DNA from: Strobilurus pachycystidiatus
Lineage: Eukaryota > Basidiomycota > Agaricomycetes > Agaricales > Physalacriaceae
Assembly (NCBI GenBank): GCA_019915135.1
Contig: JAHLMK010000009.1
Coordinates: forward strand, 1,178,001 to 1,242,000
Direction: 5' to 3'
DNA length: 64,000 bases
How positions within the stretch are numbered: the stretch's first letter is position 1; each line of letters begins with the position of its first letter. Under the pieces are notes generated by a model. The model did no database searches and had not been told where the DNA came from. It saw only the letters and a program-made list of their open reading frames with translations. Of the stretch, positions 1-11,465 are shown piece by piece. Position numbers and translations under genes: made by a program.

Positions 1-46
1 GAGGGGAGGACAAGAGCCAGCTCAGCCCGACCTAACAATATGCATA

Positions 47-1320
47 GTGTCGACCTCGAAGAATGAGAACGAAAGCGAGGAGGTAGTAGGCGTAGGAACG
101 GGATGCGACAAGGATGAATCACTAAACATTAAGCTCCCCCTCCCAACAGAGTGGCAAACAAACCACGCAGGCGAAGTAGCGGCTGCCCTACATATAGTCA
201 AGAAAGCCCCAAGAAATGTCAAAATGACACTCATTACGCGTACATCCAAGATACGAGACGCTGTGACAGAAAAGCTCGAAAAGAACGAGTCAGAAAACTG
301 GCAGGGAGTGAAGGAAGTAAAACTATACAAAGCCCTTGTTGCCGAACTCGCCAGCGAACAGCGAAGACATTCTTCCGGACGCCGGACCTGGAAATACATG
401 GAGACCAAATGGAGCGAGCCGCACAAAGAGCGAGAGAAGCGTTAAACATGCCACCGCGGAAACTCGATACTTCCATCGAGCCAGTAGCAGACCAATCCGG
501 GGTACGACTAAGCAACCTAACACAAGCGTCAGCGTATCGCCATATTAAACAGAAGAACCGACCGGAAATACGACGAGCAGCACTCATACGGCTAGACGAA
601 GCGAGATGGTCGGTCAAAGACTCGGAAGGCTATCTGCCACGAGACGAACACCTCTGGAAAGCCATAAGACACGTCGACCTCAGCAAAAAAGTGAAGAACT
701 TTTTCTGGAAGATAATGCAAGGCGCTTACAAGCTTGGAAATTACTGGGAAGGAAAAGAAGGATATGAGAATAGAGTGCTCTGCCCGAACTGCGGGGAGGT
801 AGAGACAATGGACCATATACTGCTCGAATGCGAAATACCCGGGCAAAAGACAATCTGGAAACTGACCAGAGCCCTCTTGGAGAAAAAAGGCATTGAATGG
901 CCTAGAGAAATGAACGTCGGGACCATCCTTACAGGCGCCCTCCGCCGGAACATGACAGCGGAAAAGAAAAGACGCCGGGGTGCAGATCGGCTACTCACAC
1001 TGATGATCGGAGAGTCGGCCCGACTCATATGGGTCATACGATGCGACAGACGCATAGAACGAAAAGACGACCCGGAAAAGTGGCTCCCAGAAAGAGCAAT
1101 TCATAACAGATGGGTGACGATGGTAAATTCCATCCTGACACTAGACTATGTGATAGCAAAACGTTTCCGGAATAAGCGTATCACACCAAAACTGGTAGCA
1201 GAAACATGGAGCTCAACCCTCAAAGACGAAGGCTCCTTACATGAAGATTGGCTCGACTCCAACAGAGTCAAACAGTCCGAGGTTTTAGTGAGTACGGAGG
1301 GGGCACGCGGTGGCGCGTGA
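47..1320 (+). pseudogene. LINE polyprotein C-terminus: RNase H-like region and zinc-binding RT domain, frameshifted
   Basis: This is the C-terminal part of a retrotransposon polyprotein. The first section (47 to about 360) resembles the RNase H-like domain of basidiomycete LINEs, with a WQTNHAGEVAAAL segment like the conserved Q-N-GE-AA helix. The reading frame then shifts near 355-370 and continues to 1320. The second section holds a Cys/His cluster (CPNCGEVETMDHILLEC, about 781-835) typical of the zf-RVT domain that follows RT in plant and fungal LINEs. The frameshift and missing RT show it is not a working copy. It ends in a TGA next to TEGARGGA, as does copy 2 (GTRGGA). Confidence 0.8.
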
Positions 1321-1348
1321 TCAATAACTTCCCTCCGAGTCTCACATT

Positions 1349-1364
1349 ACCCGCTAAAGCGGGT
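1349..1364 (+). other. LINE 3'-UTR stem-loop (copy 1)
   Basis: ACCCGCTAAAGCGGGT forms a 7-bp perfect stem with a two-base loop. It lies 28 bases after the stop codon and is unchanged in copy 2 (40358-40373) although flanking bases differ. Many LINE reverse transcriptases recognise a 3' stem-loop of their own RNA, so this is a plausible recognition hairpin (inference). Confidence 0.55.
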
Positions 1365-1403
1365 GTACATCAGTGTATTTCCTCGGCGGCGAAGAGGGGC
1401 AAG

Positions 1404-1998
1404 TTACAATTTGTCCTTGAATAACTATACTTATCTCAAGATTTAATATTAGATGTTCATATGCATATACTGAGAATGTAATTATAGGTATAGATTTCTG
1501 TAGAACATATATTGTTTTACATCCTCTGACTTGACATGCTCGACATGGTGTCTCTATTGGACGAGCCATGTTATTAGTTACATACTCTTGTATTGATGAG
1601 TATTCAATTCCTATCCAAAATGTTGCATCACCATTGGTGAATCTCAAATTATCATGATTATTTTCACATTGCTGGATCCCTTGTATTGAATCATCCATGT
1701 ATAAAAGGATGATATCAATTATATTTTCAATTGTTGCTTGAGCTCCCAAACGGAAATTTCTTGGTTCTTGTGCAATCAAATTGATTCGAAACTCATTTCT
1801 AACGTTATCAATACCTATATTTGATGTTCGAGTCTCTCTTTCAAACATTTGTTCCAATACATTGATATTATTCAATTTTATATGTTCTTGCTCATTTGTA
1901 AAAAAAATCAGGATTTTGTCGCCATAGACTGAATATAATAAATATAATACTGTCATAAGAGCAACTATTGTTCTGCCACTTGGGACCATATGATGCAT
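1404..1998 (-). pseudogene. Helitron C-terminal extension after the frameshift, truncated by the LINE
   Basis: After the 8-A homopolymer the protein resumes one frame away as TNEQEHIKLNNINVLEQMF and runs to VIQGQIVTC, where the LINE begins. The last residues before the stop at 1354 are encoded by LINE antisense sequence. The segment contains two close cysteines (CRACQVRGC), suggestive of a zinc knuckle, and FWIGIEYSSIQEYV. The catalytic His/Asp expected for a peptidase cannot be assigned with confidence. Confidence 0.6.
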
Positions 1999-3205
1999 TT
2001 GAAATTTCTAATCGATTTACTTGTACTTGCTGTAACTTTTGTACTTTCTTTTTAACAGGTTGTGTTGTCGTATAATTAACCACTTTTGAAGATATTGTAG
2101 TAGTAGTCTTGATAATGTCATTTTTCTCTTGAATTACATTAACGGGATTTGTTGCATTTGTCTCTCTAGTTTTCTTTTTTGATGGCGGTAGAATCTTCCA
2201 AGCTATCTGATCAGGATATATATCTTCTTGTATTTCTGATTTTGCAATACCCTCATGTAAATCTTCTGGCATATATAATTTGTTTTTTTTATAACTACGA
2301 TAATCTGCTATCATGGTATAACGTGTTGCCATTGTTATATTATATGGTAATTTTCTTTCAAACTGTAGTTTGCAAATTTCATCTAATAATTCAAGTTCAC
2401 GAAACTCTTGTCTGATATCGCCAGTACAACCACCTGATATTTTTCGTGAATCAAAATCTTGTAAAATTAAGGTTCCATTTGCTGTTTTATCCCTAGATAA
2501 TGCTGTATAAATACCAAAATAAGTTGGGCAATCATTAATATGCACAGGATTTTCTATACGTGACTTTCCTTGTGAACAATAATCTGTCATTGCAAAATTC
2601 AAGCACAAGTCGGCTTGTGTTCGAGAAATTTTGATTGTATTATCAGTAGGTAATGCAATTGTCATTGTACTTGTAGTTGTACTAACAGGTACTACATTTA
2701 TTGGTAATCCTTCTAACTGTATCTGTTTCGGAGCATCTATCAAGTCAATAAAAATTACATCTAGCATTAATTGACCTTTGGAACCTCGTTTCGATTTCCA
2801 TGAATGAACACGTCCCTCTTGTCCTTTTGTAACATTCAACTCGGTAGCTATATTCTTACGAATCATAACAGGCATTCCTATACATAAACTCAATTTTGCT
2901 GGTATTAAACTTTCACTACTACTTGAAGGCAAACTCCATAAAACCTTTTGTAAGTCAATTCCTATTGTTTTGATTTTATGTTTAAGACCTTTCCCTCTTC
3001 TATCTTTGATCTCATCCATAGTTTCACATGGAGAATCATCAGAGAAAAAATGAGTTAAAGATTGATTAGTCTCTTGTGCAAATCGCAATGCACCTAATCG
3101 ATTCATTTCATCTCGATGTGCATTGCGTGCAGTGATAATAGCTGTATTTCTGAATTTTTTATCATTCAAGGACTTCCGCCCAAGTAATTCACTATGAATT
3201 AATAT
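1892..3205 (-). pseudogene. Helitron helicase C-terminal motifs and start of a cysteine-peptidase-like extension
   Basis: Continuation of the helicase in the same frame. FRNTAIITARNAHRDEMN and LSLCIGMPVMIRKNIATEL are conserved Helitron blocks, and FAMTDYCSQGKSRIENPVH with YTALSRDKTANGTLI are motifs V and VI. After a basic linker the protein reads WQNNSCSYDSIIFIIFSLW, which looks like the N-terminal Cys box of USP/Ulp-like peptidases and is a common C-terminal extension in agaric Helitron helicases (recognition from memory, tentative). The frame breaks at a run of eight A's (plus strand, about 1899-1906) just after this motif. Confidence 0.8.
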
Positions 3206-4554
3206 TCAAAGAAAAGCTATATCTTCAGGAGTGCAAGACTTATAACGCATATTCTCAAGTGCTTTTCGAAATTGTAAGTCTTCCTTTGTACTACCTTGTA
3301 GCCGCATATTTTTACGTAAAATAACAACATGATTAACTTGATGCCATAATGCTTTACCAATAGCTGCGGCTTGACCAAAATTACTTTCTTCATGTTGTCC
3401 TACTTTACGGCTCCAAAGTGGCTTATGAATATGCATTTTAACAGGTGGCAACTGAGCAAAATCACCAGCAAAAATTATGTTCAAACCACCAAATGGTAAA
3501 TCAGTTGCTTCTTTAGCTTTAGCAAGTCGAACACTAATTTTATATAAATCACCACATGAAAGCATGGATACTTCATCCAAAAAAATATAATCAACTCCTC
3601 TTAATCGCGATCGTATTTGTGCCATGACTGTTGGTGCAACTGAATCACTATAATATTGACCATTGATACCTAATAAATAATGATATGTCATACCATTTAA
3701 CAATGCTGCAGCTGCACCCGTTGGTGCTACTATAACCATTCTATACCTTTCATTACGTTGAGAAAAAAATTCAACTAATGCCTCCAACACTCTAGATTTT
3801 CCTGTTCCACCCATTCCTGCAATATACATTTTCAAAGAATCTGCATAAATATTTGTAGCATGTTCTGCTATAATCTTAAATGCTCTCTCTTGCTCTTCAT
3901 TCAAATTATATTTTTTGACTACATCATTTCGTATATTTTCATTGTAGTTTTTCACCTCGGAGTTTTCTTCATTTCGCATATCTTCTTTCGTTGTAATTTC
4001 TACAAATGGTTCTTGTTCTTTAGGTTTGAATTCACAATATGGCTTTTCTTCATCATTATTTGAATCAAGTAAATTCATTCCTACTTTATAAGATTCTTGC
4101 ATTTCACTACGAAGTTTTCCCAAATCCATCATCCAATGATGAGCACTTTGTTCCTTTGTACGGCAATCAGGTAAAAGATTAACACCAATTGGCAACATAT
4201 CAGAATTTGCATCCGTCCAACCAGTATTTGAAAGTAGTGCCCATAATTCTCGAGCTGCTGTTTTACGGTTCAAATAAGATTTTCCAAATCCCATTTCTGT
4301 TAAATTCTGTAAACCTAATTCATTCAAATCAACACTGTGCAAATCTTGATCTAAATGTTCTAAGGTATCTAAGTTATCAATAAGAGTTTGCTGTTGTAGA
4401 TATTCCTCCATTTTTTCCCATTCAACATTAACTTCTGTTCCTTTTTTCATTTGTGCTCGATAATCATCTCTTGCATCTAAACATTCATAACGTAACTGAA
4501 AATTATCCATCAATTGATTTTGACGTTGGGTAAAATTATGTGCATTGAAAGTTT
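3206..4554 (-). pseudogene. Helitron Pif1-type helicase, motifs I-II part
   Basis: Superfamily 1B helicase of the Helitron, expected to unwind DNA in the 5'-3' direction during strand transfer. Walker A is seen as MYIAGMGGTGKSRVLEAL (near 3800-3830), motif Ia as IVAPTGAAAALL, and Walker B as YIFLDEVSML, followed by IIFAGDFAQLPPV (motif III). The frame ends with TGA just after PEDIAFL but continues in the same frame as ILIHSELLGRKSLNDKKFRN, so a single sense codon (in relatives usually Arg) has become a stop. Confidence 0.88.
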
Positions 4555-4562
4555 CTGACCAT

Positions 4563-5269
4563 TAGAGTTTAAAAGTCCGGTCCGGTCCGGTCTTTTGACC
4601 TCTGAGGTCATGGACTGGGGACTGGACCAGTCCAGAAAAGTCCCAAATCTGGCTGGACTTAGGACTGGACTGGTTAGGACGGCAAAAACCGGTCCTAATC
4701 AGTCCGGTCTGCGGTCCTAAACCGGTCCAGGACCGGTCCAAAGGATCACAAGCTTAAATTTATATTTCTGCACATTTTTGAGTAAGTTTACCATCATATA
4801 AGTCTACCAGATAGATCATATAGTCAATGACAGTGAAATGAATGACTAGTGAAGCTTGTATAATATATTTTAACCACAACAAGATGACACTTCCAAATAT
4901 AAGAGAGTATGTGTAGCTAAATGTACCATATGAGTATATAAGTCATGGAAAGTTTACCATAGGAACGCCTCAGTGAGGGTAAGTTTACCATTGACCGGTC
5001 AAGTCAAGGTAAGTTTACCATAAAATCATATATAATGACCCTTTAGAAGGACATTTGACTAATTTTAACTGAACCCTGAATAGACCGGTCCAAACCGATC
5101 CTAAACCAGTCTTTACCAGTCCTAATAAATCTGGGTTGAGCTCTGGACCTAGGACCAGGACTGGTAGGACTGGTAGGACCGGTCCATGTTGGACTGGTCA
5201 TGTGACCGGTCCAGTCCGGTCCAGTTTACCGGTCTTACCGGTCTACATGGACTGGACTTTGAAACCCTA
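4563..5269 (+). mobile_element. hAT-like non-autonomous element (family A, copy 1) in the Helitron
   Basis: A 707-bp insertion beginning TAGAGTTTAAAAGTCC and ending GGACTTTGAAACCCTA, which are imperfect terminal inverted repeats. It is flanked by a perfect 8-bp duplication CTGACCAT (4555-4562 and 5270-5277), the length typical of hAT elements. Removing it restores the Helitron frame. Both ends are packed with ACCGGT/GGTCC motifs in both orientations, like subterminal transposase-binding repeats. There is no coding capacity. A second copy lies inverted at 39014-39721. Confidence 0.9.
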
Positions 5270-6469
5270 CTGACCATGTTGCTTTATCCTGTTTCAATGT
5301 TAACCCATTCCGCCACGGTTTAAAAAATACTAACATTGTACAACAATAATAGTCGTGATCACCCATATCTCTTCTTGGTAGCATATCACCAGCAATATTA
5401 GGAATAATTGCACCCACTTCATGAACACATGATATATAATGTGTTTTAACATAATTGTGATCTGGATGCAAATCATATTTTCCCTGTTCAAAATATTCAA
5501 GATTATCATTCTTGACAATGAAGTTTTCTTCATTATGGGATATATTTTCCAAAGTTTGATGTAACAGCTCATTCTGATCAACAATTGTATCATCTGAATC
5601 AGACGAACAATCAATCATATCATCACCTATAAGAGTTTTTGTTGGGGAACTTAAATCCTCATATGTGATTTTATCGTCAAAATCATTTGTGACATCTATT
5701 TGAAAATCGTCTTCCAAGATATTTCCGTCAATAGGGATATCATCCTCCGGTATTAAGATTTTATGATTATTTGCTTTATTATGTGCTTTCATTTTACATA
5801 AACGGATCCAATCCCAAAGACACATATCTTCCAAAACGAGTGGTCTAAATTTATAGTCTTCAACTTTTGATATTCCAATAATATGACTTTCTTTTGTTTT
5901 ACGAATAATAACCTTTTCTGCTAAAATATGAATATCATCTTTATTCCACGATTTGCGTACATCAGAAACATACGATTTCCAATAGAACAACTCAAATTTT
6001 GCATTAGTGTAATGATCGAGTAACCCTAATAGATAAGAACACATCATAGGATTTCCAAACTCCATCTTTACGCCTAATGTATTGACAATACGTGTAATCA
6101 ATTTTTGAGCTTTATCTTCTGATGTCTCTGTTCCATTCAATAAAACTTCGCTACGTTTAAAAACTGATCTAATTGCTTCAAAAATTACATATGTCTTAAG
6201 ACTTGGTTTGACAACATATTCTGATACATACATCAAAGCCGCTTTGACTGCAGTTCCTGATTTTAATGATGTTACATCGGTATTACAGTTCATGCAATAC
6301 GTTAATACAGCTGTATACAGTTCATGCAATACGTTAATACAGCTGTAATCATATTCAATGCAGACTCAAGTTGTTTCATGTTGATATGACCATCTTCTGA
6401 GATGTCAATAAATTGAAACAGTTCTCGAGGAAATCTTGCCTTACATTTTTTCCATTTATTATCTAAACA
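5270..6469 (-). pseudogene. Helitron transposase linker between Rep and helicase
   Basis: The reading frame continues from the Rep part with the blocks CLDNKWKKCKARFPREL and TYCMNCNTDVTSLKSGTAVK, then YVVKPSLKTY, all typical of the region between Rep and helicase in fungal Helitrons. The frame is disturbed near 6300-6345 by a short tandem duplication. At the other end it is cut by the hAT-like insertion: KATW followed by the duplicated target, which resumes beyond 4555 as ETFNAHNFTQRQ. Acidic Asp/Glu/Ser-rich residues fill the middle. Confidence 0.75.
6286..6347. repeat. 28-bp tandem duplication in the Helitron
   Basis: The sequence GTTCATGCAATACGTTAATA followed by CAGCTGTA occurs twice in direct succession near 6286-6345. 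It disrupts the reading frame and is probably replication slippage after the element had stopped being selected. Confidence 0.7.
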
Positions 6470-9103
6470 TCATTTTCCTGTTTTATATGCAGTTTTTTTA
6501 CCTTCAGAATCAAACATACTGGAACACGTATGTATCTGCATTTTTTCTAATAAGAAATCCACAATTGTGATGAAATGTGTCCACCAATCATCCGTCGCCT
6601 GACAGAATTGACAATCATTATCATCATCATCATCATCATTTCCGTTATCTGTCTTTTCATCATCATGATTAATTTGACAAGCTATAGGTGGCATTTTAGG
6701 AAGACATGTAAGAGGATGTTTGAAATCAGAAGCTGTTGCAAACTTACTGTTGAGTTCACTTACAATATGTCTCGGACCTTGCATAAATGATCCTTGATGC
6801 GCTGCTTCAAGATATGCTATAAGTTTTTCTCTAAACTCAGAATTAGGATTGATGATACAATCACGAATTTGTTGTGGGGATAAACTTCCTCGTATCCAAA
6901 CTAATGCATGTAAATGAAGTGTCAAGCGACCTTGTTGCTCAACAGCCCCATAATACCAGGATACATCACCATAAGCTCCTTTGTGTTGTGCATCTACACC
7001 TAAAATATGAGTAATAAATGTTTCTACCATGAAGTTGAAAAATCGAGCACCTGCAGCAGGATTTTCAGTTACTAATAATTTTTGTGCATCTACAGATAAT
7101 GGATGATTGGGTTGAAACGTCTCTTTTGTTTCTGCCCAATAAAGACATAAAGGATGTGTAAAATCAGAAGGAGTCAACGTGATATACCAAGATGGTGCAC
7201 CTTCTGAAGCCATTAAAGAGAATAATTCATTTCGCATAAATTTCTTACTTGTAAGAGAGCCATCAACACGCCCTGCTACAAGATCTAAATCTCGTAAAAT
7301 TTGAAAACATTCTTTTTCATCTTGAGTTTCTGGTTTAAAATGTCCTCTTGCCTTGGTAACCTCAATGATATTGTCTAATACGGAATGATCCAAATTGAGT
7401 AAACGATTACTGATATCATGAAATTTTGGCTTTTCTGCTAGAAAAAATCCTCCTGTATTAGCTTGTTTCATTTGTTGATGACTAAAAGCAATAAACGGAA
7501 AATTTTTATCTTTTTGAAATCGTTTATCATGATAATTCAACAGCCATCGATAATGTTCATTAGGGGATAAAGTACTATGGCCAATTCCCCCGACACCATA
7601 TGGAAAAAGCCACGGAAATATCAATGGGTACAAACTTGGATTTCTGTACATATTTTGTGCTTGTCGTTTTCTGCCAACAGCTAAGATACCTTGATTATTA
7701 TCAAACCAACAAAATGTTTCTTTGCGAACAGCCTCCCATGTCATGCCTTCCAGTTGTTCGCCAACCAAACCATGCATAATGAAAGCACATTGATCACCCT
7801 CAACTCCATCTTCATCAGCTGTACTATGTACAGCCGGATTTACTGTAGTATTTGTGTCTGAAATTCCTTCACGGAAAATAACACCAACCGGTGGCATATC
7901 TTCTGGATATGTTTCCATATTCTTTGGAGAAATCTCAACATCACTATATCCTGCATGATTACAAAGAAGCCACTCTAAAGCATTCATAACTACTTTATGC
8001 CGAACCAGTAATGGCATTTTAGCAAAATCTTTCTCGAGAGGCTTATCTGGTCTTGTAAAAAAGATTACTAAAACTTCATCTAATTCTTCTTTTGGAGGCA
8101 GAAGAAAATTATACATTTTTGGAGTTGGATTTTCAAATGCTACACAATGAGCGATCATCTTTCTATAACCCTGATCAATTTTGACAAAACATGCATTATG
8201 TCTAACACGTGCAACTAGAATCTGCTCGATCCAATTTAATTCGGATAATTCCGGTGGAACAGTACCCAACCACAAGGAATTGGCCAAAGCATATTTAGGA
8301 ATTTCCCCTTTGCGAATTGTTGCTCGACAAGTATCACAAATGTTACTGCAGGTAGGATCGATAATAGGGCCGTCTATCTCTTCTATTGGCTGTCGAAGTG
8401 TATGACGTTCTTTACGAGTCACTCCAGCTACAAAAAGTATATTTTTCATATTACTCAATCTTGACATATTTTTAAAAGGTATGAGTTGACCACATATTGC
8501 ACATCCTCCTTCTTGAAAGGAATCTGGATTTAAGTCTTTGCACACACCTCTAACAATCTCTATTTGGGCTGCTTGTGTCAGAGGTGGGGGAGGGAAATCT
8601 ATATCACTCTTTTGACTTGACTCATAACAATAATTCCTTGTACAACCTTGAGCGTCATGCAATGGAGCTCTCACAGAAGTCATTTCTATGTTATTTTTCC
8701 GTTTTCGAGGTCCTACTTTTTTGGCCTTTGGCTGATCGACTTCAAAAAAAGTTGTCAATGTTCCACACTCATCATTACAAGCATGAGCAGTCATCAAATC
8801 TATCATATCACCTTTTCGTAATTTATAAGACCGTTTTGCACTAACACGATGAGCGGCCATAATTTTCTTAACCTCTGTAATATTCACCTCATTCAGTAAA
8901 AATTCAAATGATATCTGTACGCATATACGTTCATTATCTCCTTCTTCCATTTCTGTAGGATAACCGTATCCAACATACTTGTAAATTTCTGTTTCATCAA
9001 CTAGAGTAGGGTTGAAATCTTTCAATATTTCTCCCTTAAACCGTACAATACGAGGGGCACCACCCACAATACCATCAGAGCATAACATCATAGGAGCTGC
9101 CAT
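6470..9103 (-). pseudogene. Helitron Rep (HUH endonuclease) region, Helitron_like_N type
   Basis: This is the replication-initiator half of the Helitron transposase, which nicks DNA for rolling-circle transposition. The HUH metal-binding motif is visible as TLHLHALVW near 6900-6925, followed by a candidate nicking Tyr in EKLIAYLEAAHQG. Upstream blocks include FLAEKPKFHDISN and WYITLTPSDFTHPL, characteristic of fungal Helitrons. An N-terminal Cys-rich stretch (CAICGQL, CSNICDTC) may bind zinc. The ATG at 9103 (MAAPMMLC) is a sensible start; the frame stays open to 9682 only because it runs through a minisatellite. It ends in an in-frame TGA, after which the same frame continues as CLDNKWKKCKARFPREL, a conserved Helitron block. 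Confidence 0.85.
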
Positions 9104-9257
9104 ATTGAAGCTTCTTCTGAAAAGTACGTGCATCAACACTAAGCATAGGACAATTATAGCCCCAATAAACAAATGATATTGTTTTATAAAAACTATTTTC
9201 CAAAGTTTACTTTCAATGATATCTCTATGAGCGATGGACAAAAAATATTCAAGCGCA

Positions 9258-9645
9258 GCTTCTAGCAGAGTCGCGTACTGCAATAGCTCAGTCGGAGCTT
9301 CCAGCAGAGTCGCGTACGGCAACAGCTCAGTCGGAGCTTCCAGCAGAGTCGCGTACGGCAACAGCTCAGTCGGAGCTTCCAGCAGAGTCGCGTACGGCAA
9401 CAGCTCAATCGGAGCTTTGGGCAGAGTCGCGTACGGCAACAGCTCAATCGGAGCTTTGGGCAGAGTCGCGTACGGCAACAGCTCAGTCGGAGCTTTGGGC
9501 AGAGTCGCGTACGGCAACAGCTCAGTCGGAGCTTTGGGCAGAGTCGCGTACGGCGACAGCTCAGTCGGAACTTTGGGCAGAGTCGCGTACGGCGACAGCT
9601 CAGTCGGAGCTTCGGGCAGAGTCACGTACGGGGACAGCTCAATCA
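9258..9645. repeat. 39-bp minisatellite, about ten copies
   Basis: The unit contains GTCGCGTACGGCAACAGCTC followed by AGTCGGAGCTTTGGGCAGA. Copies fall into two subtypes (GGAGCTTCCAGCAGA and GGAGCTTTGGGCAGA), arranged in blocks. As 39 is divisible by three, the minus frame stays open as a 13-residue repeat (ELSPYATLPKAPT) joined to the Helitron Rep; the plus frame is open too. It is GC-rich beside an A/T-rich element, so it is probably not original Rep coding sequence. Confidence 0.9.
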
Positions 9646-9682
9646 GAGCAACGTGAGAGATTCCTGCATTCATCAAAGTCAT

Positions 9683-10287
9683 CGTCAGTTACTGCTACAA
9701 CCACAGATGACAACTCACTGTCGTTTGGATCCTTGTGATCTGAGTCAATGGGAGAGGTTCCACCCGAGACAATCCGAGTAATAACGTCACATGGCTAGAG
9801 ACGGCAATACCCAGTGAATCAGTTACAATAATCATGGAAACTAGCACTGAGTGACATACGCTGACGTGTAATATGTTAGGAGGAATTACGCTGGAGCTTG
9901 CAATGACAGCGTGTATGCCCTATTGAGATTGAGCCAAGATCACAGGTCTGGTTCTACTACATGTACAAAACATATACCAGTTTCTGTCCAGTAGACACCA
10001 TGGTCAAAGACCAACATAGCCTAGTGTTCCCGTCAAGATTACGACTCTCTCTGCGCGTGTGGCGATTATCATACCAGAATACATATCCAAGTGACATGAG
10101 AGACATAGTTCTTCGAAAATCAAACATCTTGAGGACGGTAGGAGAGCTTTGAGGCCAGAAGAGGTGATTGCGCGTATCGATAGTCGTGGTTGAAGAGCAA
10201 AACTCAATTTCCTTTTTCGCTCGTGGCCTGATCTCAAAAAGGCAATTCAATGTCTGCACCGTCTTTACAAGTCATTTACGCAGGTAT
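9683..10287. other. Spacer between Helitron and dioxygenase gene
   Basis: No convincing gene. The Helitron 5' terminus should lie in or near this stretch but was not identified. An open minus frame at 10004-10237 has no recognisable features. Confidence 0.4.
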
Positions 10288-10603
10288 CTACTCTACCCAA
10301 CCATCGTACGCAGGCCCATAGTTCATCATCCACCCAGCCGGTTTGTCCTTCAAGGCGTCAAGAACATTCTGATGATTGAAGAATACCCACGAGACTCGAC
10401 CTGGAGTCAGGTTGTCTCCATGTCTCATAATCCCCGGCTTCCACTCTCCGATAGCGTGATAGAGAACCTGAGACATGAAGATCACGATATCACCGGCATT
10501 GTATCTAAACTGTGTCAGTACAGCTATGATAAACGATGAATGCCAACTTACTCCAGTGATACATTCAAATCAGGTAGATAAATGGCACCGCCTGTAAAGT
10601 TCC

Positions 10604-11452
10604 TGTTACGACCTGACCCCGCCGTGACAAGGACCCGCTCATGAGAGACTACCCCTGTAGTCAACCCATAGCTTTCCTGCGAGCGTACCACGTACATCCT
10701 CGTATTGTGCTTGACTGGTCGTACTGTACCAGTCATAGGGGCCCTCGATGGTCGCACATCCATCTCGCCAGAGACTGTGATACCGTAGGAACCTAATCCC
10801 AAGGCACGAGGCTCGCCGCCGGACCTAGTCCCAGGTGTGGCGTCGGGGAGCCTTCTCTCGTCGGAGTCAACGACGTTGGCGGAGGTATCGAAGGGAGACA
10901 TGTGGGTGAGTCCTACCACGGAGAGCTCAGAGTGCCCAACGGGGTTCTATGGGGAAAACTGGTTAAGGACGAAGTCTGAGTAGCTAGTACAACGCTGTCT
11001 CTGTATTTATACTAATCCCATGCTTGCTCGTCGTTCCTCTTCTCGAAGCTTCTACCACATACTCCCGATGCGTCGGGAGTGGTCCGACGCTGCGGATGAC
11101 GGAGATCCCGACATCCCGATGACCGCCCGACAGATCGATGACCGCCCATTGGTCGGGAAGGCGGGTTTGGTCGGGTACCGACTCCCGCCTGACTCACGCG
11201 GCCTAAGTATATTCCCAGGGTGTCTTACACCATGTGCGCTCGCTCCAAAGTGTATCCGGGAGGGCGGGAAGCCCGACAAGGGCGGGACTTCAGGATCCCG
11301 GTTCTGTCGCCATAAGGGATCGAACTCTCAACCCCTTGATATATCTCTCGGCATCTTCCGGTGTGGCGCTGGTTTATGTAGCCGTAGCATCAGGACGCCA
11401 AAGTGTGACCAAAGTGGAGGGCCTTGAGTTGCGGTGAGGCCACATCATGACA
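10604..11452 (-). repeat. 3' LTR
   Basis: 849-bp terminal repeat with TG..CA ends. It corresponds base for base, as far as read, to 14210-15058; translated segments in three frames are identical between the two. It contains ATTGGTCGGGA (a CCAAT-box-like word) also found in other LTRs of the window. Confidence 0.93.
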
Positions 11453-11465
11453 ATATCCCCTTTTT
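11453..11465 (-). other. Polypurine tract of the LTR element
   Basis: On the minus strand the purine run AAAAAGGGGATA touches the 3' LTR, the expected primer site for plus-strand synthesis. It supports the minus orientation of the element. Confidence 0.65.

Larger units (their letters stand above)
1..1403 (+). mobile_element. 3' end of a LINE (non-LTR) retrotransposon, copy 1
   Basis: This is the terminal part of a LINE whose second copy lies at 35201-40500. The two share the RNase H-like and zinc-binding coding regions, a CCCGCT hairpin and the closing word GGGGCAAG, after which they diverge. The element starts before the window. At base 1404 the sequence switches abruptly to Helitron coding sequence on the other strand, so the LINE either inserted into the Helitron C-terminal region or a rearrangement joined them. 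Unlike copy 2 there is no poly(A) at this junction. Confidence 0.85.
1404..9682 (-). mobile_element. Degenerate Helitron (rolling-circle transposon)
   Basis: The minus strand encodes the parts of a fungal Helitron Rep/helicase in the correct order: Rep-type HUH domain, a linker, Pif1-type helicase and a C-terminal extension. Single stops, a frameshift, a 28-bp tandem duplication and a transposon insertion interrupt the frame. The 3' terminus (hairpin and CTRR) is missing because coding sequence runs straight into the LINE at 1403. The 5' terminus was not located. The host sequence is much more A/T-rich than most of the window. Confidence 0.9.

Noticed and set aside
1404..1998. OTU-type deubiquitinase domain in the Helitron tail
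   Set aside because: Only the Cys-box-like NNSCSYDS is visible; His and Asp partners could not be placed, so a specific family is not claimed.
9258..9645. CRISPR-like regular array
   Set aside because: Units are contiguous 39-bp tandem repeats without unique spacers, in a eukaryotic genome.
9234..9656. 140-residue plus-strand repeat protein
   Set aside because: Product of the minisatellite, which is open in several frames; no start context or neighbours support it.
11020..11427. 135-residue plus-strand protein, also present identically at 14626-15033
   Set aside because: It lies entirely in the LTRs, antisense to the element; identity simply reflects LTR identity.
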